Source of the DNA: JAPLJQ01 sp037143735
GTDB taxonomy: Bacteria > Desulfobacterota > Syntrophia > Syntrophales > UBA2185
Length of the DNA: 12,355 nt
Assembly (NCBI GenBank): GCA_037143735.1
Contig: JBAWYD010000071.1
Coordinates: 1-12,355, forward strand
Reading direction: 5' to 3'
Shown: piece after piece, positions 1-7,675 of the stretch
How positions within the stretch are numbered: the first letter of the stretch is position 1
Layout: each line of letters starts with the position of its first letter
The notes under the pieces: generated by a model
Seen by the model: only the letters and a program-made list of their open reading frames with translations
The model's database searches: none
Told to the model about the DNA's origin: nothing
Made by a program: the position numbers and the translations under genes

Positions 1-136
1 GACCAGCACCCCTAAAAAACCTGTTTTCAGGGTCGAATAGCGAAAGTCCGGTTAGCCCGTCTCCCATAATCATACTTTTCATAAATGTGGAACGGTACGT
101 GTTTTTCCGTTCATGTGCTGGGCTGTTGGCGAGTTT

Positions 137-147
137 CTAAGAAAGGT
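137..147 (+). repeat. Leader 11-mer CTAAGAAAGGT, copy 1
   Basis: The same 11 bases occur at 1875-1885, and a 10-base version lies at 1841-1850. This copy ends 11 bases before the ATG at 159; the second ends 9 bases before the ATG at 1895. The AAAGG core could pair with the end of 16S rRNA. Here, however, a better Shine-Dalgarno sequence follows, so the conservation may have another cause, such as shared descent of the leaders or an RNA element. Confidence 0.5.
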
Positions 148-153
148 CGGAGG
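148..153 (+). promoter_or_regulatory. Ribosome binding site CGGAGG for the gene at 159
   Basis: GGAGG sits 5 bases before the ATG at 159, which is near-ideal spacing and fixes the start of the first gene. Confidence 0.75.
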
Positions 154-158
154 CGAGC

Positions 159-1790
159 ATGGTTTGTTTTGAAACCAGAACGAAAACGTTTCTGCCCTTC
201 CTTTTGTTTGGGCTTTTGCTGACGGTTGTCTGTCTGTGTCATGTTTCAACCGTCCGGACCTATCCCGCACCGTGGGGAGATGAGGTTCACCTGCTTGAAC
301 TGGGCCGGTGTGCGGTCTTCGAGCGAGACACGGACTGGTCAATTATATTGAGCCCCCGTTCAAGCGCGGCAGAAATAAGGCCTGCCCTTTTTCCGACTTA
401 CCTGAGCGGGGCAGTCACCGAATTAATTTATCGGACAACAGGGGTCTTTTGGGCTCATCGTGTTTTTTCAATTCTAGGTTTGTTAGTTGCGACCTTGCTT
501 TGTTGCCGTTGGTTATGCAAGAAAGGCTATTCGATGTGGATTGCAGGATGCGTGGCTTTGCTGTTCTGCACGGAAATTCACATTACACGGAGCGCGCATT
601 TTTATCGTCCAGATATGTGGGTTCTTGCGATGACGTTTTTTTGCGCATTGCAGGTTGCGTCAATGGCGTTTAAATCAGCGAGATCGCAGGATAGGCAATG
701 TGCATGGGTTGGCCTGCTTATGGCTTTCCAACTTATTTATTGGTTCGCGGCTATATTCAACTGGACTTTAATTATTGCGGAATTTCTTGTTTTGGCGCAA
801 CAAGAAAAGTGGTCTAGGGATGATTTTTTCAGACGGATTGGGTTTTTCGTCGTCGGGGTGTTTGCGGGGCTTTTTGTTTTCTTGGTTATTCCATTTCATG
901 ATGACATCCCAAGGCTTGCCCAGCAATTTCTTGGCCATCCTGATTTTGTCGCGTTGCAAGCGTCTTCTGGCGCAACCACTCGTTCACCTGGCGTAATGTG
1001 GTATGCGACCGCTTCTATTACACATCTTCGGGTTTTTGCCTTATTACTCGCCCGCGCGCCTTTCCTATGGTTGCTAACGGCGATTGGACTCGTTTCTTGT
1101 TTTTGCAGGAACAAAGTTTTCGCAATACTTTTTCTGTCGACAGGACTCGTTGTCATTGCAACGAATGTTTATTGCTTTCGCATGATCTATCTGCTTCCTT
1201 TCGGAGTTTTTTTTGCTGCGGCAGGATTGGACTCAAGTCTAAAAAAATGCGGGAAAGTTAGACTTTTCTGCAATATTGTTAAGGTTTATAGTTGTCTGGC
1301 GTTGCTATTTGGTTTTGGTGTCAGTGTTGTTGGCTTGAATCTGATTGCTGCGAACAAGGGTGCCGGGCAGGATATGGCTTGGATGGTTAGCAAGTTAGAA
1401 TCCGTCATCGGCAAAGAGGCCAAACGTGTTTATATCTTCTCGTGGCAACCTTACTTTGTGGGACGTGAACTGGGCTGGCATCTTTACTCGTTCTTACCCA
1501 AACATCCGAAATACATTCTCCAGCGTGAAGCTGTTCAATTTCTGGCGAGCATGGATTATATTCTTGTTCAAGAAAGAAGTGACGGATTAACCGAGGATAA
1601 TGACCGCGTACCGCTTACGAAGGCAGAAAATCTTTATCTTCGAGAAGAAGGTTTTCTACCTGTTGCTGAAGTCTCTATGCCCTCTGATGACACTTCACGG
1701 CTGATGGGCCGGCTTCGTCGTTTAATTTTTGCATGGGAATATCCGTCGTTTACAGTCTTGAAAAATCAACGGAACCGGTCGCTGAAATAA
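159..1790 (+). CDS. GT-C-like integral membrane glycosyltransferase (543 aa), paralogue of 6939-5245
   Basis: Likely moves a sugar from a polyprenyl-phosphate carrier to an acceptor on the outer face of the inner membrane. The first hydrophobic helix spans residues 11-33. An acidic pair follows in the first outside loop (G40-D41-E42), as in ArnT/PMT-type GT-C enzymes, where such Asp/Glu residues are catalytic. A second loop carries R144...R150-P-D152, also common in this fold. I count about 10-12 hydrophobic segments up to residue ~395, then a soluble C-terminal part of about 145 residues that includes FVGRELGW. The start is the ATG with a strong ribosome binding site. The 574-codon frame across the window's centre on the other strand encodes a clear paralogue with the same DE pair and the YVGRDLKW-like motif. 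The fold class is fairly sure; donor and acceptor are unknown. Confidence 0.75.
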   Translation: MVCFETRTKTFLPFLLFGLLLTVVCLCHVSTVRTYPAPWGDEVHLLELGRCAVFERDTDWSIILSPRSSAAEIRPALFPTYLSGAVTELIYRTTGVFWAHRVFSILGLLVATLLCCRWLCKKGYSMWIAGCVALLFCTEIHITRSAHFYRPDMWVLAMTFFCALQVASMAFKSARSQDRQCAWVGLLMAFQLIYWFAAIFNWTLIIAEFLVLAQQEKWSRDDFFRRIGFFVVGVFAGLFVFLVIPFHDDIPRLAQQFLGHPDFVALQASSGATTRSPGVMWYATASITHLRVFALLLARAPFLWLLTAIGLVSCFCRNKVFAILFLSTGLVVIATNVYCFRMIYLLPFGVFFAAAGLDSSLKKCGKVRLFCNIVKVYSCLALLFGFGVSVVGLNLIAANKGAGQDMAWMVSKLESVIGKEAKRVYIFSWQPYFVGRELGWHLYSFLPKHPKYILQREAVQFLASMDYILVQERSDGLTEDNDRVPLTKAENLYLREEGFLPVAEVSMPSDDTSRLMGRLRRLIFAWEYPSFTVLKNQRNRSLK

Positions 1791-1840
1791 ATGGCATTTG
1801 AGTCAGCAGGTTCTTTTTTGTACCCTACGGATACGCCATG

Positions 1841-1850
1841 TAAGAAAGGT
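1841..1850 (+). repeat. TAAGAAAGGT, partial leader repeat in the 104-base gap
   Basis: A 10-base match to the leader 11-mer, 26 bases upstream of the full second copy. A five-codon frame beginning with GTG (1856-1873) follows it 5 bases later. I note it only because the repeat would act as its ribosome binding site; there is no other support for translation. Confidence 0.35.
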
Positions 1851-1874
1851 GAAGCGTGAGTGCGCCACATTAAG

Positions 1875-1885
1875 CTAAGAAAGGT
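1875..1885 (+). repeat. Leader 11-mer CTAAGAAAGGT, copy 2, probable ribosome binding site
   Basis: Identical to the copy at 137-147. Here AAAGG lies about 10 bases before the ATG at 1895 and is the only plausible Shine-Dalgarno sequence for that gene. Confidence 0.5.
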
Positions 1886-1894
1886 ATCTACAGT

Positions 1895-4582
1895 ATGTCT
1901 ACGCGACAAACAATACTTCAGATGATGCGCCGTCCATCCGTGGTTTCGCTGGTGCTGTTTATTGGATTGTTCTGGTCGTGCATGGCGTATGTGTTTTGGC
2001 CGGTCCTGCCGCTTACAAAAACCTTACCGGCATCTGATTCTCCGAACCTTTTTAATGAGTGGTGGCTGGTTGATTTTTTCGAGCGGCTGTTGTCAGGTGA
2101 TGTTACGTTTCTTTCTCCAACGTTGCCAGTTGGCTTGGCTGCATATTCTTTGTATTGGACAGAACTCTTCTGGATGACACCACCATTTATTGCGGCACTT
2201 TCGCTGGCTTATTATTTGCGAACGCAACAGTTGTCCAGATTAGCGGCGTATGGGGCCGGGTTGTTTTTTGGCTTCATCGGGTATATGTTCACCTTGTTTA
2301 GCGCGGGACACGGAACGACTTTTTTGACCTGGTGTTATGTTGTTTTACCTTTTGCCCTTGTTAATCGATGCTTCGAAACACGACGGCTCTACTATTTCGC
2401 TCTGTTGGGTGCAACGGTGACATGGGCTATGCCTCAGGCAGACGTATGGATGCTTTTCATGTTTCTACTTGTGTCATATATTCTCTGGATAACATATTGG
2501 GAATGGCGTAAACAAAAGTCGTTCAGTTTTCTTTTTCATGTCTATCCTCGGTTTGCTGTTTCAGCGGTTGTTATATTGCTGATCGGATTTCTGCAGATGC
2601 ATAACCAACTTACAGGTGCAGTGGCAGCGCGCGAAAAACAATTTAATGAGGCTTCAATCTTGCCTAAAGAGAGTCTTCAAGAAAACGACCGAAAAGTTGA
2701 GGCGCAGAGAAAGTTTGAGCGTTGGATTTTTTCCACGAACTGGAGTTTACCGCCAGAGGACGTATTGGAGTTCATTGTGCCAGGAGTTTTTGGCGACGCA
2801 TCCTTCAAACTGCCCTGTCCTTATTGGGGACGCTTGGGTCAACCGTATCATTTCCAGGCGGGGCGCATGATGCCCAATTATCGGCAGCACACGGTGTATA
2901 TTGGACTGGTTACGGTGTTGTTTGCACTATTCGGAGTTGTGGGATGGTGGAGTGACATCAGGTCACGAGGAGCAAGAAGGTGCAAGGTGCAGGCGTCAGA
3001 ACACACGTCTGAAGCAGGTGTATTACTGAATGATGAAGAGAGCAGGCTGTATACCGCATGCTCCTGCTTTCGCGATGTTCCATTCTGGACCGTGGCTTCT
3101 GTCGTGATTGTGATTGTTGCGATGGGGCGGTATACACCGTTTTACAATCTCGTTTATCAGTGTTTGCCCTTTATGAAAACGATGCGGTGCCCGGTTAAAT
3201 ACCTGCATGTTGCGGAAATGACAGTTGTTATGCTGGCTGGTTTTGGAATTGAGGCGTTGCTTCGGCAGGGTGCAACAGATGTTCGAAGGAAAGCTTGGCA
3301 TATTTGCGTTGTGTTTGTCGTTTGTCTTGCTGGATTATGGTTGGCGGTTTCAGCGGGTTCTGGATCCTTGAACCAATATATAAGTGGCCTTGGGTTGGGA
3401 AATGTTGCCTCAATTCTGGTCCAGTATGCCTTGGCAAATATTGCGAGAGCTATTTTGATTACGATGGTTGTGGGGGGGTTGCTCTTTTGGTTTGCGCGGG
3501 TGATGTGGGATGTGGGGGATAAGAATGGCAAGAACATTGGTCGCAACGGACACAGCGCAAACAGGGGAATAACGGGTTCTCGTCGTTACAGTTGCTGTGT
3601 TGTTACAGGTGGTGAAAAAACTAAAGTTACAGCCTTAGTTATCTTAGGCGCTGTGATTGCAATAGGGACGGTCGATCAAGCGGTCGTTGCGCGACGATAT
3701 GTAATGGCAGTCGATGTCGGGCCGCATCATGCAATGAATCCTGTTGTTCATGCGATGAAGTCTCGGACGGGCAAGCGGCCCGCGAACGTGATGAATTATG
3801 TCACGTCAGGCGGTGAGCAGGAGGATTGGTTTAGCGCGTCCCTGCGGCTACATGGCTATCCTAATATGGCACCCTCTGCGCAAGATCCTGTGCAACGCGC
3901 TTTGTTTGAAAGATATCAGAATGAGCCTTTAAAATATTGGGAGATGAAAGGGGTGCGTTTTGTCTTGCTGCCCAGAAAGAACATCACGCCTTTTGTGCAA
4001 CAGGGAACCGTTTCTGTGCTTGGTGATTTTCAGCTTCAAAACAATAGAATGGTTCGGAGTATCTCTCCGCAAGAAAGCAGTTTTGTCTTGGCGGAAGTTA
4101 AAGGCTATGAGCCGTTGCCAGCTTTGTATGAGTCTTGGCGCGGTGATGTTAAGGGAGATCAGCAAACAATTGCTTTGCAACAATCGTATACGATGGGGGT
4201 TCCTGTTGCATCATTGCCGATGTCCTCTGTTAGCAACAACGCTGTTTCTGTGCCGTCAAGGGCGATCCAGTTTGACGCCATGCGACGTCAGCGAGGCGTT
4301 TTTGTTACGCGTGGACGAATTGAAAGTGTTCAGCGCCCATCTTTGCTGGTTTTCAACGAACAGTATCAAGACAAATTGGTTGCGACGGTGAACGGAAAAG
4401 AAGTGCCTGTCGGGCAAGTGAATGGGCAGTGGGCAGCAATTGAACTTCCTGCCGGCACGTCAGAGATAACTTTGAAGCTCAGATGGAAACTCCCTTTTGT
4501 CCTTGTCAGTTTCCTGACGACAGTAGGCGTGTTTATCTGGTTTGTGATTCATCTTTACCGTTGGCGGCATGTGAAGGAATAG
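1895..4582 (+). CDS. YfhO-like large membrane protein, probable GT-C glycosyltransferase (895 aa)
   Basis: A large polytopic protein with the layout of the YfhO family. The N-terminal half is a series of hydrophobic helices beginning at residue ~18. A central segment has the family-type arginine/proline motif before a helix (R431-C-P433-V-K435), followed by GFGIEALL. A short hydrophilic, probably cytosolic insert lies near residues 545-575. A long soluble part runs from about residue 600. Near residues 815-870 there is a beta-rich section with VNGKEVPV and an ELPAG turn, like the 'dG...v......lpaG' region at the end of YfhO proteins, and a last helix closes the protein. In Bacillus, YfhO works with CsbB (GT2) and GtcA (GtrA family) to glycosylate lipoteichoic acid. 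A GT2 enzyme and a GtrA protein are also in this window. The last 50 bases overlap the convergent methyltransferase gene. The exact sugar and acceptor cannot be read from the sequence. Confidence 0.72.
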   Translation: MSTRQTILQMMRRPSVVSLVLFIGLFWSCMAYVFWPVLPLTKTLPASDSPNLFNEWWLVDFFERLLSGDVTFLSPTLPVGLAAYSLYWTELFWMTPPFIAALSLAYYLRTQQLSRLAAYGAGLFFGFIGYMFTLFSAGHGTTFLTWCYVVLPFALVNRCFETRRLYYFALLGATVTWAMPQADVWMLFMFLLVSYILWITYWEWRKQKSFSFLFHVYPRFAVSAVVILLIGFLQMHNQLTGAVAAREKQFNEASILPKESLQENDRKVEAQRKFERWIFSTNWSLPPEDVLEFIVPGVFGDASFKLPCPYWGRLGQPYHFQAGRMMPNYRQHTVYIGLVTVLFALFGVVGWWSDIRSRGARRCKVQASEHTSEAGVLLNDEESRLYTACSCFRDVPFWTVASVVIVIVAMGRYTPFYNLVYQCLPFMKTMRCPVKYLHVAEMTVVMLAGFGIEALLRQGATDVRRKAWHICVVFVVCLAGLWLAVSAGSGSLNQYISGLGLGNVASILVQYALANIARAILITMVVGGLLFWFARVMWDVGDKNGKNIGRNGHSANRGITGSRRYSCCVVTGGEKTKVTALVILGAVIAIGTVDQAVVARRYVMAVDVGPHHAMNPVVHAMKSRTGKRPANVMNYVTSGGEQEDWFSASLRLHGYPNMAPSAQDPVQRALFERYQNEPLKYWEMKGVRFVLLPRKNITPFVQQGTVSVLGDFQLQNNRMVRSISPQESSFVLAEVKGYEPLPALYESWRGDVKGDQQTIALQQSYTMGVPVASLPMSSVSNNAVSVPSRAIQFDAMRRQRGVFVTRGRIESVQRPSLLVFNEQYQDKLVATVNGKEVPVGQVNGQWAAIELPAGTSEITLKLRWKLPFVLVSFLTTVGVFIWFVIHLYRWRHVKE

Positions 4583-5213
4583 CTTTTAAAACATGAATCC
4601 CAAATCTGCAGCTGTAAGGAAACGAAAAGGGCGTTGCGGCTTGATAGTGACTTTCGCTTTCCGTACATTTAAGCCCGGGCAGAGATTCAAGTAGCTCTTG
4701 CAGTTTTTCTTCCCTTCTCAAATGTTGTCCCTGTTCAAACACACTCATAAAAACATGTATGAACCAATTATCCTTTTCGTCCGGCAGCAGTGGATCCACA
4801 ATCACAATTATGCCGTTTTCGGCAAGAAGTTTCTTGGCTGCGGAAATCAGCTCTTTGGACAATGTATCATCAATGTGGTGCAATACTCCCGCAAACAAAA
4901 TATAATCATAAGTGGTCTTTGTCTTTTCTACATATGTTCTTAAATCATTACAAATAAAATTGAAGCTGCCGTGTTTTCTGAAATCTTTCTTGGCATATTC
5001 AATTGCCACGGGATCTGTATCAATCCCGGTATATTCAACATTCTTGTCGATAAAGGCAGGCGCGATATTTCCCAAAGAACAGCCAACTTCCAACACCTTC
5101 TTTTGGCCGGAATATTTCAATAAACACAGTTTTCTTTTGTCGACAGTCCCTCCAATCGTTAATTGAAATAGTTTCCAAAGTCCCGGGAATCTTGACTGGC
5201 TTAAATACGGCAT
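4533..5213 (-). CDS. SAM-dependent class I methyltransferase (226 aa)
   Basis: A Rossmann-fold methyltransferase of the Methyltransf_11/25 type. Motif I is LEVGCSLGNI (residues 41-50), the acidic residue closing strand 2 is in GIDTDP (63-68), and LFAGVLHHID (106-115) is the motif IV region. The frame is open further upstream to 5486, but that part lies inside the preceding gene. The ATG at 5213 has GAGG 5 bases upstream and begins 31 bases after the previous stop, so I take it as the start. It is the last gene of the minus-strand operon and runs 50 bases into the 3' end of the YfhO-like gene. A likely role is O-methylation of a sugar or of a lipid-linked intermediate, inferred from its neighbours only. 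Confidence 0.8.
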   Translation of the reverse strand: MPYLSQSRFPGLWKLFQLTIGGTVDKRKLCLLKYSGQKKVLEVGCSLGNIAPAFIDKNVEYTGIDTDPVAIEYAKKDFRKHGSFNFICNDLRTYVEKTKTTYDYILFAGVLHHIDDTLSKELISAAKKLLAENGIIVIVDPLLPDEKDNWFIHVFMSVFEQGQHLRREEKLQELLESLPGLKCTESESHYQAATPFSFPYSCRFGIHVLKAIPSHAANGKDESQTR

Positions 5214-5218
5214 AATTT

Positions 5219-5222
5219 CCTC
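5219..5222 (-). promoter_or_regulatory. Ribosome binding site GAGG deciding the start at 5213
   Basis: GAGG is followed by AAATT and ATG on the minus strand. This supports the 226-residue form over longer in-frame starts that would overlap the upstream gene by more than 200 bases. Confidence 0.65.
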
Positions 5223-5244
5223 ACACCACGTGTTGGTTTTGCAG

Positions 5245-6939
5245 TTAACCAGGAAAGGCAGTCTCCCTTTTCTGCTTTCGTGTCCAGATGATGAAATTGT
5301 CGTAATCGGGGTTGACCCCCAAGCGTTTGACAATCCATTGTTGCCAGAGAGGGTAGACAGAGATAGGCGTAGACATATCAATGAAATGCGTCTTCTCAAA
5401 TCCCGCATCGCTAAACTTCTGCTCGAGTTTCTTTTGATCTTCGGGAGAAGAGGGTTTGCCGGCAAACGCAGTTCCCATTCGGGCAAAGAACGACTTGTTG
5501 GTGGCTTTTATTTCCTGTCGGGCTGAATAAATCGCATAATCACGCAAGATGTGATACAGCGAAAATCCTTCCTCATCGGCAAAGTAGGGCAAGGGGTTTA
5601 TGGAATCAACAATATAGTCCACTTTGTCCAATAAATCAGCGTGTTTTTTGTCGTCAAAAATAAGGTTCTCCATAAAATAACGAGAATTGTTCCATTTCAA
5701 ATCTCTTCCCACATAATATGTTTGAAACGTTTGAGAATAAACACATTTGTCTCTACCAACAATGGACTCCATTTTTCTTGTGAGCCTATCATGTGACCGC
5801 CCCTTTAACATGGCCGTAACGGTCGCCGGAATAATTATGCTGGATAAGAGTTGGCAGGAAAGCATGAGGCATAAAAAGGCATAAGCGATCATGGGAATTC
5901 GATTTCTTAGAGCGACAAAACCATACATGGCAAACAACAGCAAAAAAGGCATCAGATATAAAAAACGAAAAATATAAAGATCTGAAGCAAATGCAGTTAA
6001 GAAAGACAAGGAAGCGCAAATAACAAGATTGAAATCTCGATTTTTAATGAAAACAAATATTCCTGTTGCTGCCAAAATCATAAATAAAGGCTCACGTAAG
6101 CATTCCCGTACAAGGCAAGATAAAGCGCAGTGGATTAACAGCATAAGGTTCTCTCTCCCCGTGAGGGGGGCGTAGGCCACGCTTCTGTGAGAGTTGAATG
6201 ACTGCAGGGCTTCTTGAAGGTTGCCCAAAACAGGAGTGAGAAACAGAAAACACCCGGCAACACAACCGAGAATTAAGACTATAAGAATTGAGTAAAGCCG
6301 CAGACGGATGAGAGGTGATTCTTTTCGGATGGTAAGGAGTTCATATAGATAGACAAAGAAAAACAAAAAAGATATCGGCCAGACGAAAAGTGAACTCGCC
6401 GCCAAAATGCCGATGATAAAAAAACGATACGGGAGATTTTTATCTGGCAAAGCTTTTGCAGTAGTAATTAAAGACAATATGGCAAAACACGGGATAAATG
6501 TCCATGCGTCAAGACGAGTTCTAGCACTTTGCATAATCAGGGGATGAAGCAGAAACACAAGAGAAAAGAAGACAGCGGTTTTGTGTTCGATCCCGCGTTT
6601 TAAGAGCCAGAGACAACAGAGCATTGAAGAAATCAGGAAAGCCGTAACCGCCATTATCCGCGGCCCACGAAATCCAAGCACCCGGTATGACACGTCTTGC
6701 AATACGGAGCCCATGTAATAGAAATGTTTAGTGAAAACACCATTGTCTTCGGTTAAAATCGAAGCCTGCTGAACCTTGCTGTCGAGAAAGTTATGCCCCA
6801 TCTCAACAAGGTGCGCTTCATCTCTGCCTGGCAGCGGAATTTTACTTGCCGAATAAAAGCTTGCACATATAAATAGTAACATACCAAAAAACGCAAGAGT
6901 GGCGAACAATATGGTTCTCGGTTTGGTTTCAGGGCACAT
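5245..6939 (-). CDS. GT-C-like integral membrane glycosyltransferase (564 aa), paralogue of 159-1790
   Basis: Same architecture as the first gene: an N-terminal helix (residues ~10-30), an acidic pair in the first outside loop (R39-D40-E41, followed by AHLVEMG), and R140-T-R-L-D144 in the next loop. About 10-12 hydrophobic segments follow to residue ~400, then a soluble tail with YYVGRDLKW. The DE position (40/41 versus 41/42) and the tail motif agree with the paralogue. The tail is longer here. I chose the ATG at 6939 because GGAGAGG lies 5 bases upstream. A TTG at 6969 is in frame but overlaps the preceding gene and lacks such a site. The gene is AT-rich compared with its upstream neighbours (about 32% GC in 6421-6480). 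Proposed job: transfer of a lipid-linked sugar outside the inner membrane; substrate unknown. Confidence 0.75.
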   Translation of the reverse strand: MCPETKPRTILFATLAFFGMLLFICASFYSASKIPLPGRDEAHLVEMGHNFLDSKVQQASILTEDNGVFTKHFYYMGSVLQDVSYRVLGFRGPRIMAVTAFLISSMLCCLWLLKRGIEHKTAVFFSLVFLLHPLIMQSARTRLDAWTFIPCFAILSLITTAKALPDKNLPYRFFIIGILAASSLFVWPISFLFFFVYLYELLTIRKESPLIRLRLYSILIVLILGCVAGCFLFLTPVLGNLQEALQSFNSHRSVAYAPLTGRENLMLLIHCALSCLVRECLREPLFMILAATGIFVFIKNRDFNLVICASLSFLTAFASDLYIFRFLYLMPFLLLFAMYGFVALRNRIPMIAYAFLCLMLSCQLLSSIIIPATVTAMLKGRSHDRLTRKMESIVGRDKCVYSQTFQTYYVGRDLKWNNSRYFMENLIFDDKKHADLLDKVDYIVDSINPLPYFADEEGFSLYHILRDYAIYSARQEIKATNKSFFARMGTAFAGKPSSPEDQKKLEQKFSDAGFEKTHFIDMSTPISVYPLWQQWIVKRLGVNPDYDNFIIWTRKQKRETAFPG

Positions 6940-6944
6940 AAAAA

Positions 6945-6951
6945 CCTCTCC
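6945..6951 (-). promoter_or_regulatory. Ribosome binding site GGAGAGG deciding the start at 6939
   Basis: Five bases before the ATG, and directly next to the TAG (6955-6953) of the preceding methyltransferase gene, which favours translational coupling. Confidence 0.7.
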
Positions 6952-6952
6952 T

Positions 6953-7675
6953 CTATTGTTTCGTGCCAACGATAAATATTGATTGGGCTAGAGAGGACAT
7001 GCATGGTATCCGCTCCATTACAGCACCAAGCCAAATGGCAGGCTTAATAAGCATGCCTGGGGTGTTTGGAAGAAGAAAATCACGGCACGATGCGTGTATT
7101 TGAGTCAAACCGATTGACTCAAATACGCGAACCAACTCCCTGCAATAGAAGGCCATTTCGTTTGGCTCAAGTCTGGCTAAACGACGAAGCTTTTCAAATC
7201 TAAAAATAAAAAACAGATAAGGATTGGCTAGATTCGGCTCCCAAAAAATAAACCTTCCTCCATGGGAAAGGAGCTGATTGAGTCGCAAAAGCGCTTGCGG
7301 CAAGTCAGCGCGCAAGTGATGCAAGATGCCATTACCAACAATATAATCAATTTTTCCAGTGAATCTGTCAGCAACATCTTCCAGCAGTAAATCCATCGCG
7401 ATGAACTTCAGGTTGGGCCGGTCATAATTCTCCCGAGCGGACTGAATAAAGGACTCGCACAAATCAACGCCGATAACGTCCGCTGTTGTCAAAGTTGAAA
7501 GTAAATAACTCGCCTCACCTGTTCCACACCCCAACTCAAGAATCGTCCGCGGTGACGACACATCCATTTCGTCAAGCATCGCTTGCACACGTCTTCGTGT
7601 GCGAATCGTCAATGCCTGACTTAATGCGAATCCTTGGCTGTATCCACGATTATCAACGATACTTGCCACGGACAT
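6953..7675 (-). CDS. SAM-dependent class I methyltransferase (240 aa)
   Basis: Motif I is ILELGCGTGEA (residues 45-55), the acidic residue at the end of strand 2 is in GVDL (69-72), and the motif IV region reads GNGILHHL (114-121). This is the UbiE-like class I fold. It is only distantly similar to the second methyltransferase of the operon (4533-5213). The 5' end overlaps the preceding epimerase-glycosyltransferase gene by 23 bases, and the next gene begins 13 bases after its stop. The start is not certain: GGAG at 7677-7680 is only 1 base from the ATG but 7 bases from a GTG at codon 3 (7669), so translation may begin there. From the context it most likely methylates a sugar or sugar-lipid; the target is not visible in the sequence. 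Confidence 0.8.
   Translation of the reverse strand: MSVASIVDNRGYSQGFALSQALTIRTRRRVQAMLDEMDVSSPRTILELGCGTGEASYLLSTLTTADVIGVDLCESFIQSARENYDRPNLKFIAMDLLLEDVADRFTGKIDYIVGNGILHHLRADLPQALLRLNQLLSHGGRFIFWEPNLANPYLFFIFRFEKLRRLARLEPNEMAFYCRELVRVFESIGLTQIHASCRDFLLPNTPGMLIKPAIWLGAVMERIPCMSSLAQSIFIVGTKQ

Larger units (their letters stand above)
1..158. other. Upstream region of the first gene, no gene identified
   Basis: No gene can be supported here. A frame on the plus strand is open from the window edge (base 3) to a TAA at 138-140, which is 18 bases before the next start, so it could be the tail of an upstream gene. Its roughly 45 codons resemble no family I know. A small inverted repeat (CCTG-TTTT-CAGG, 20-31) has a stem of only 4 pairs and is too weak to call a terminator. 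CATAAT at 65-70 resembles a -10 box but has no partner -35 at the right spacing, so I do not call a promoter. Confidence 0.4.

Noticed and set aside
3..140. C-terminal end of an upstream plus-strand gene
   Set aside because: The frame is open to the window edge but only about 45 codons long, with no family resemblance. It cannot be told from chance without the sequence to the left.
3023..3546. Minus-strand open frames inside the YfhO-like gene
   Set aside because: They are antisense to a well-supported coding region, with proline/threonine-rich low-complexity products typical of shadow frames.
5214..5486. Upstream in-frame extension of the second methyltransferase (91 extra residues)
   Set aside because: It lies over the 3' end of the GT-C gene in another frame and has no methyltransferase features. 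The ATG at 5213 has its own ribosome binding site.
6940..6969. TTG start ten codons upstream for the second GT-C gene
   Set aside because: The ATG at 6939 has GGAGAGG at 5 bases and aligns its DE pair with the paralogue almost residue for residue.
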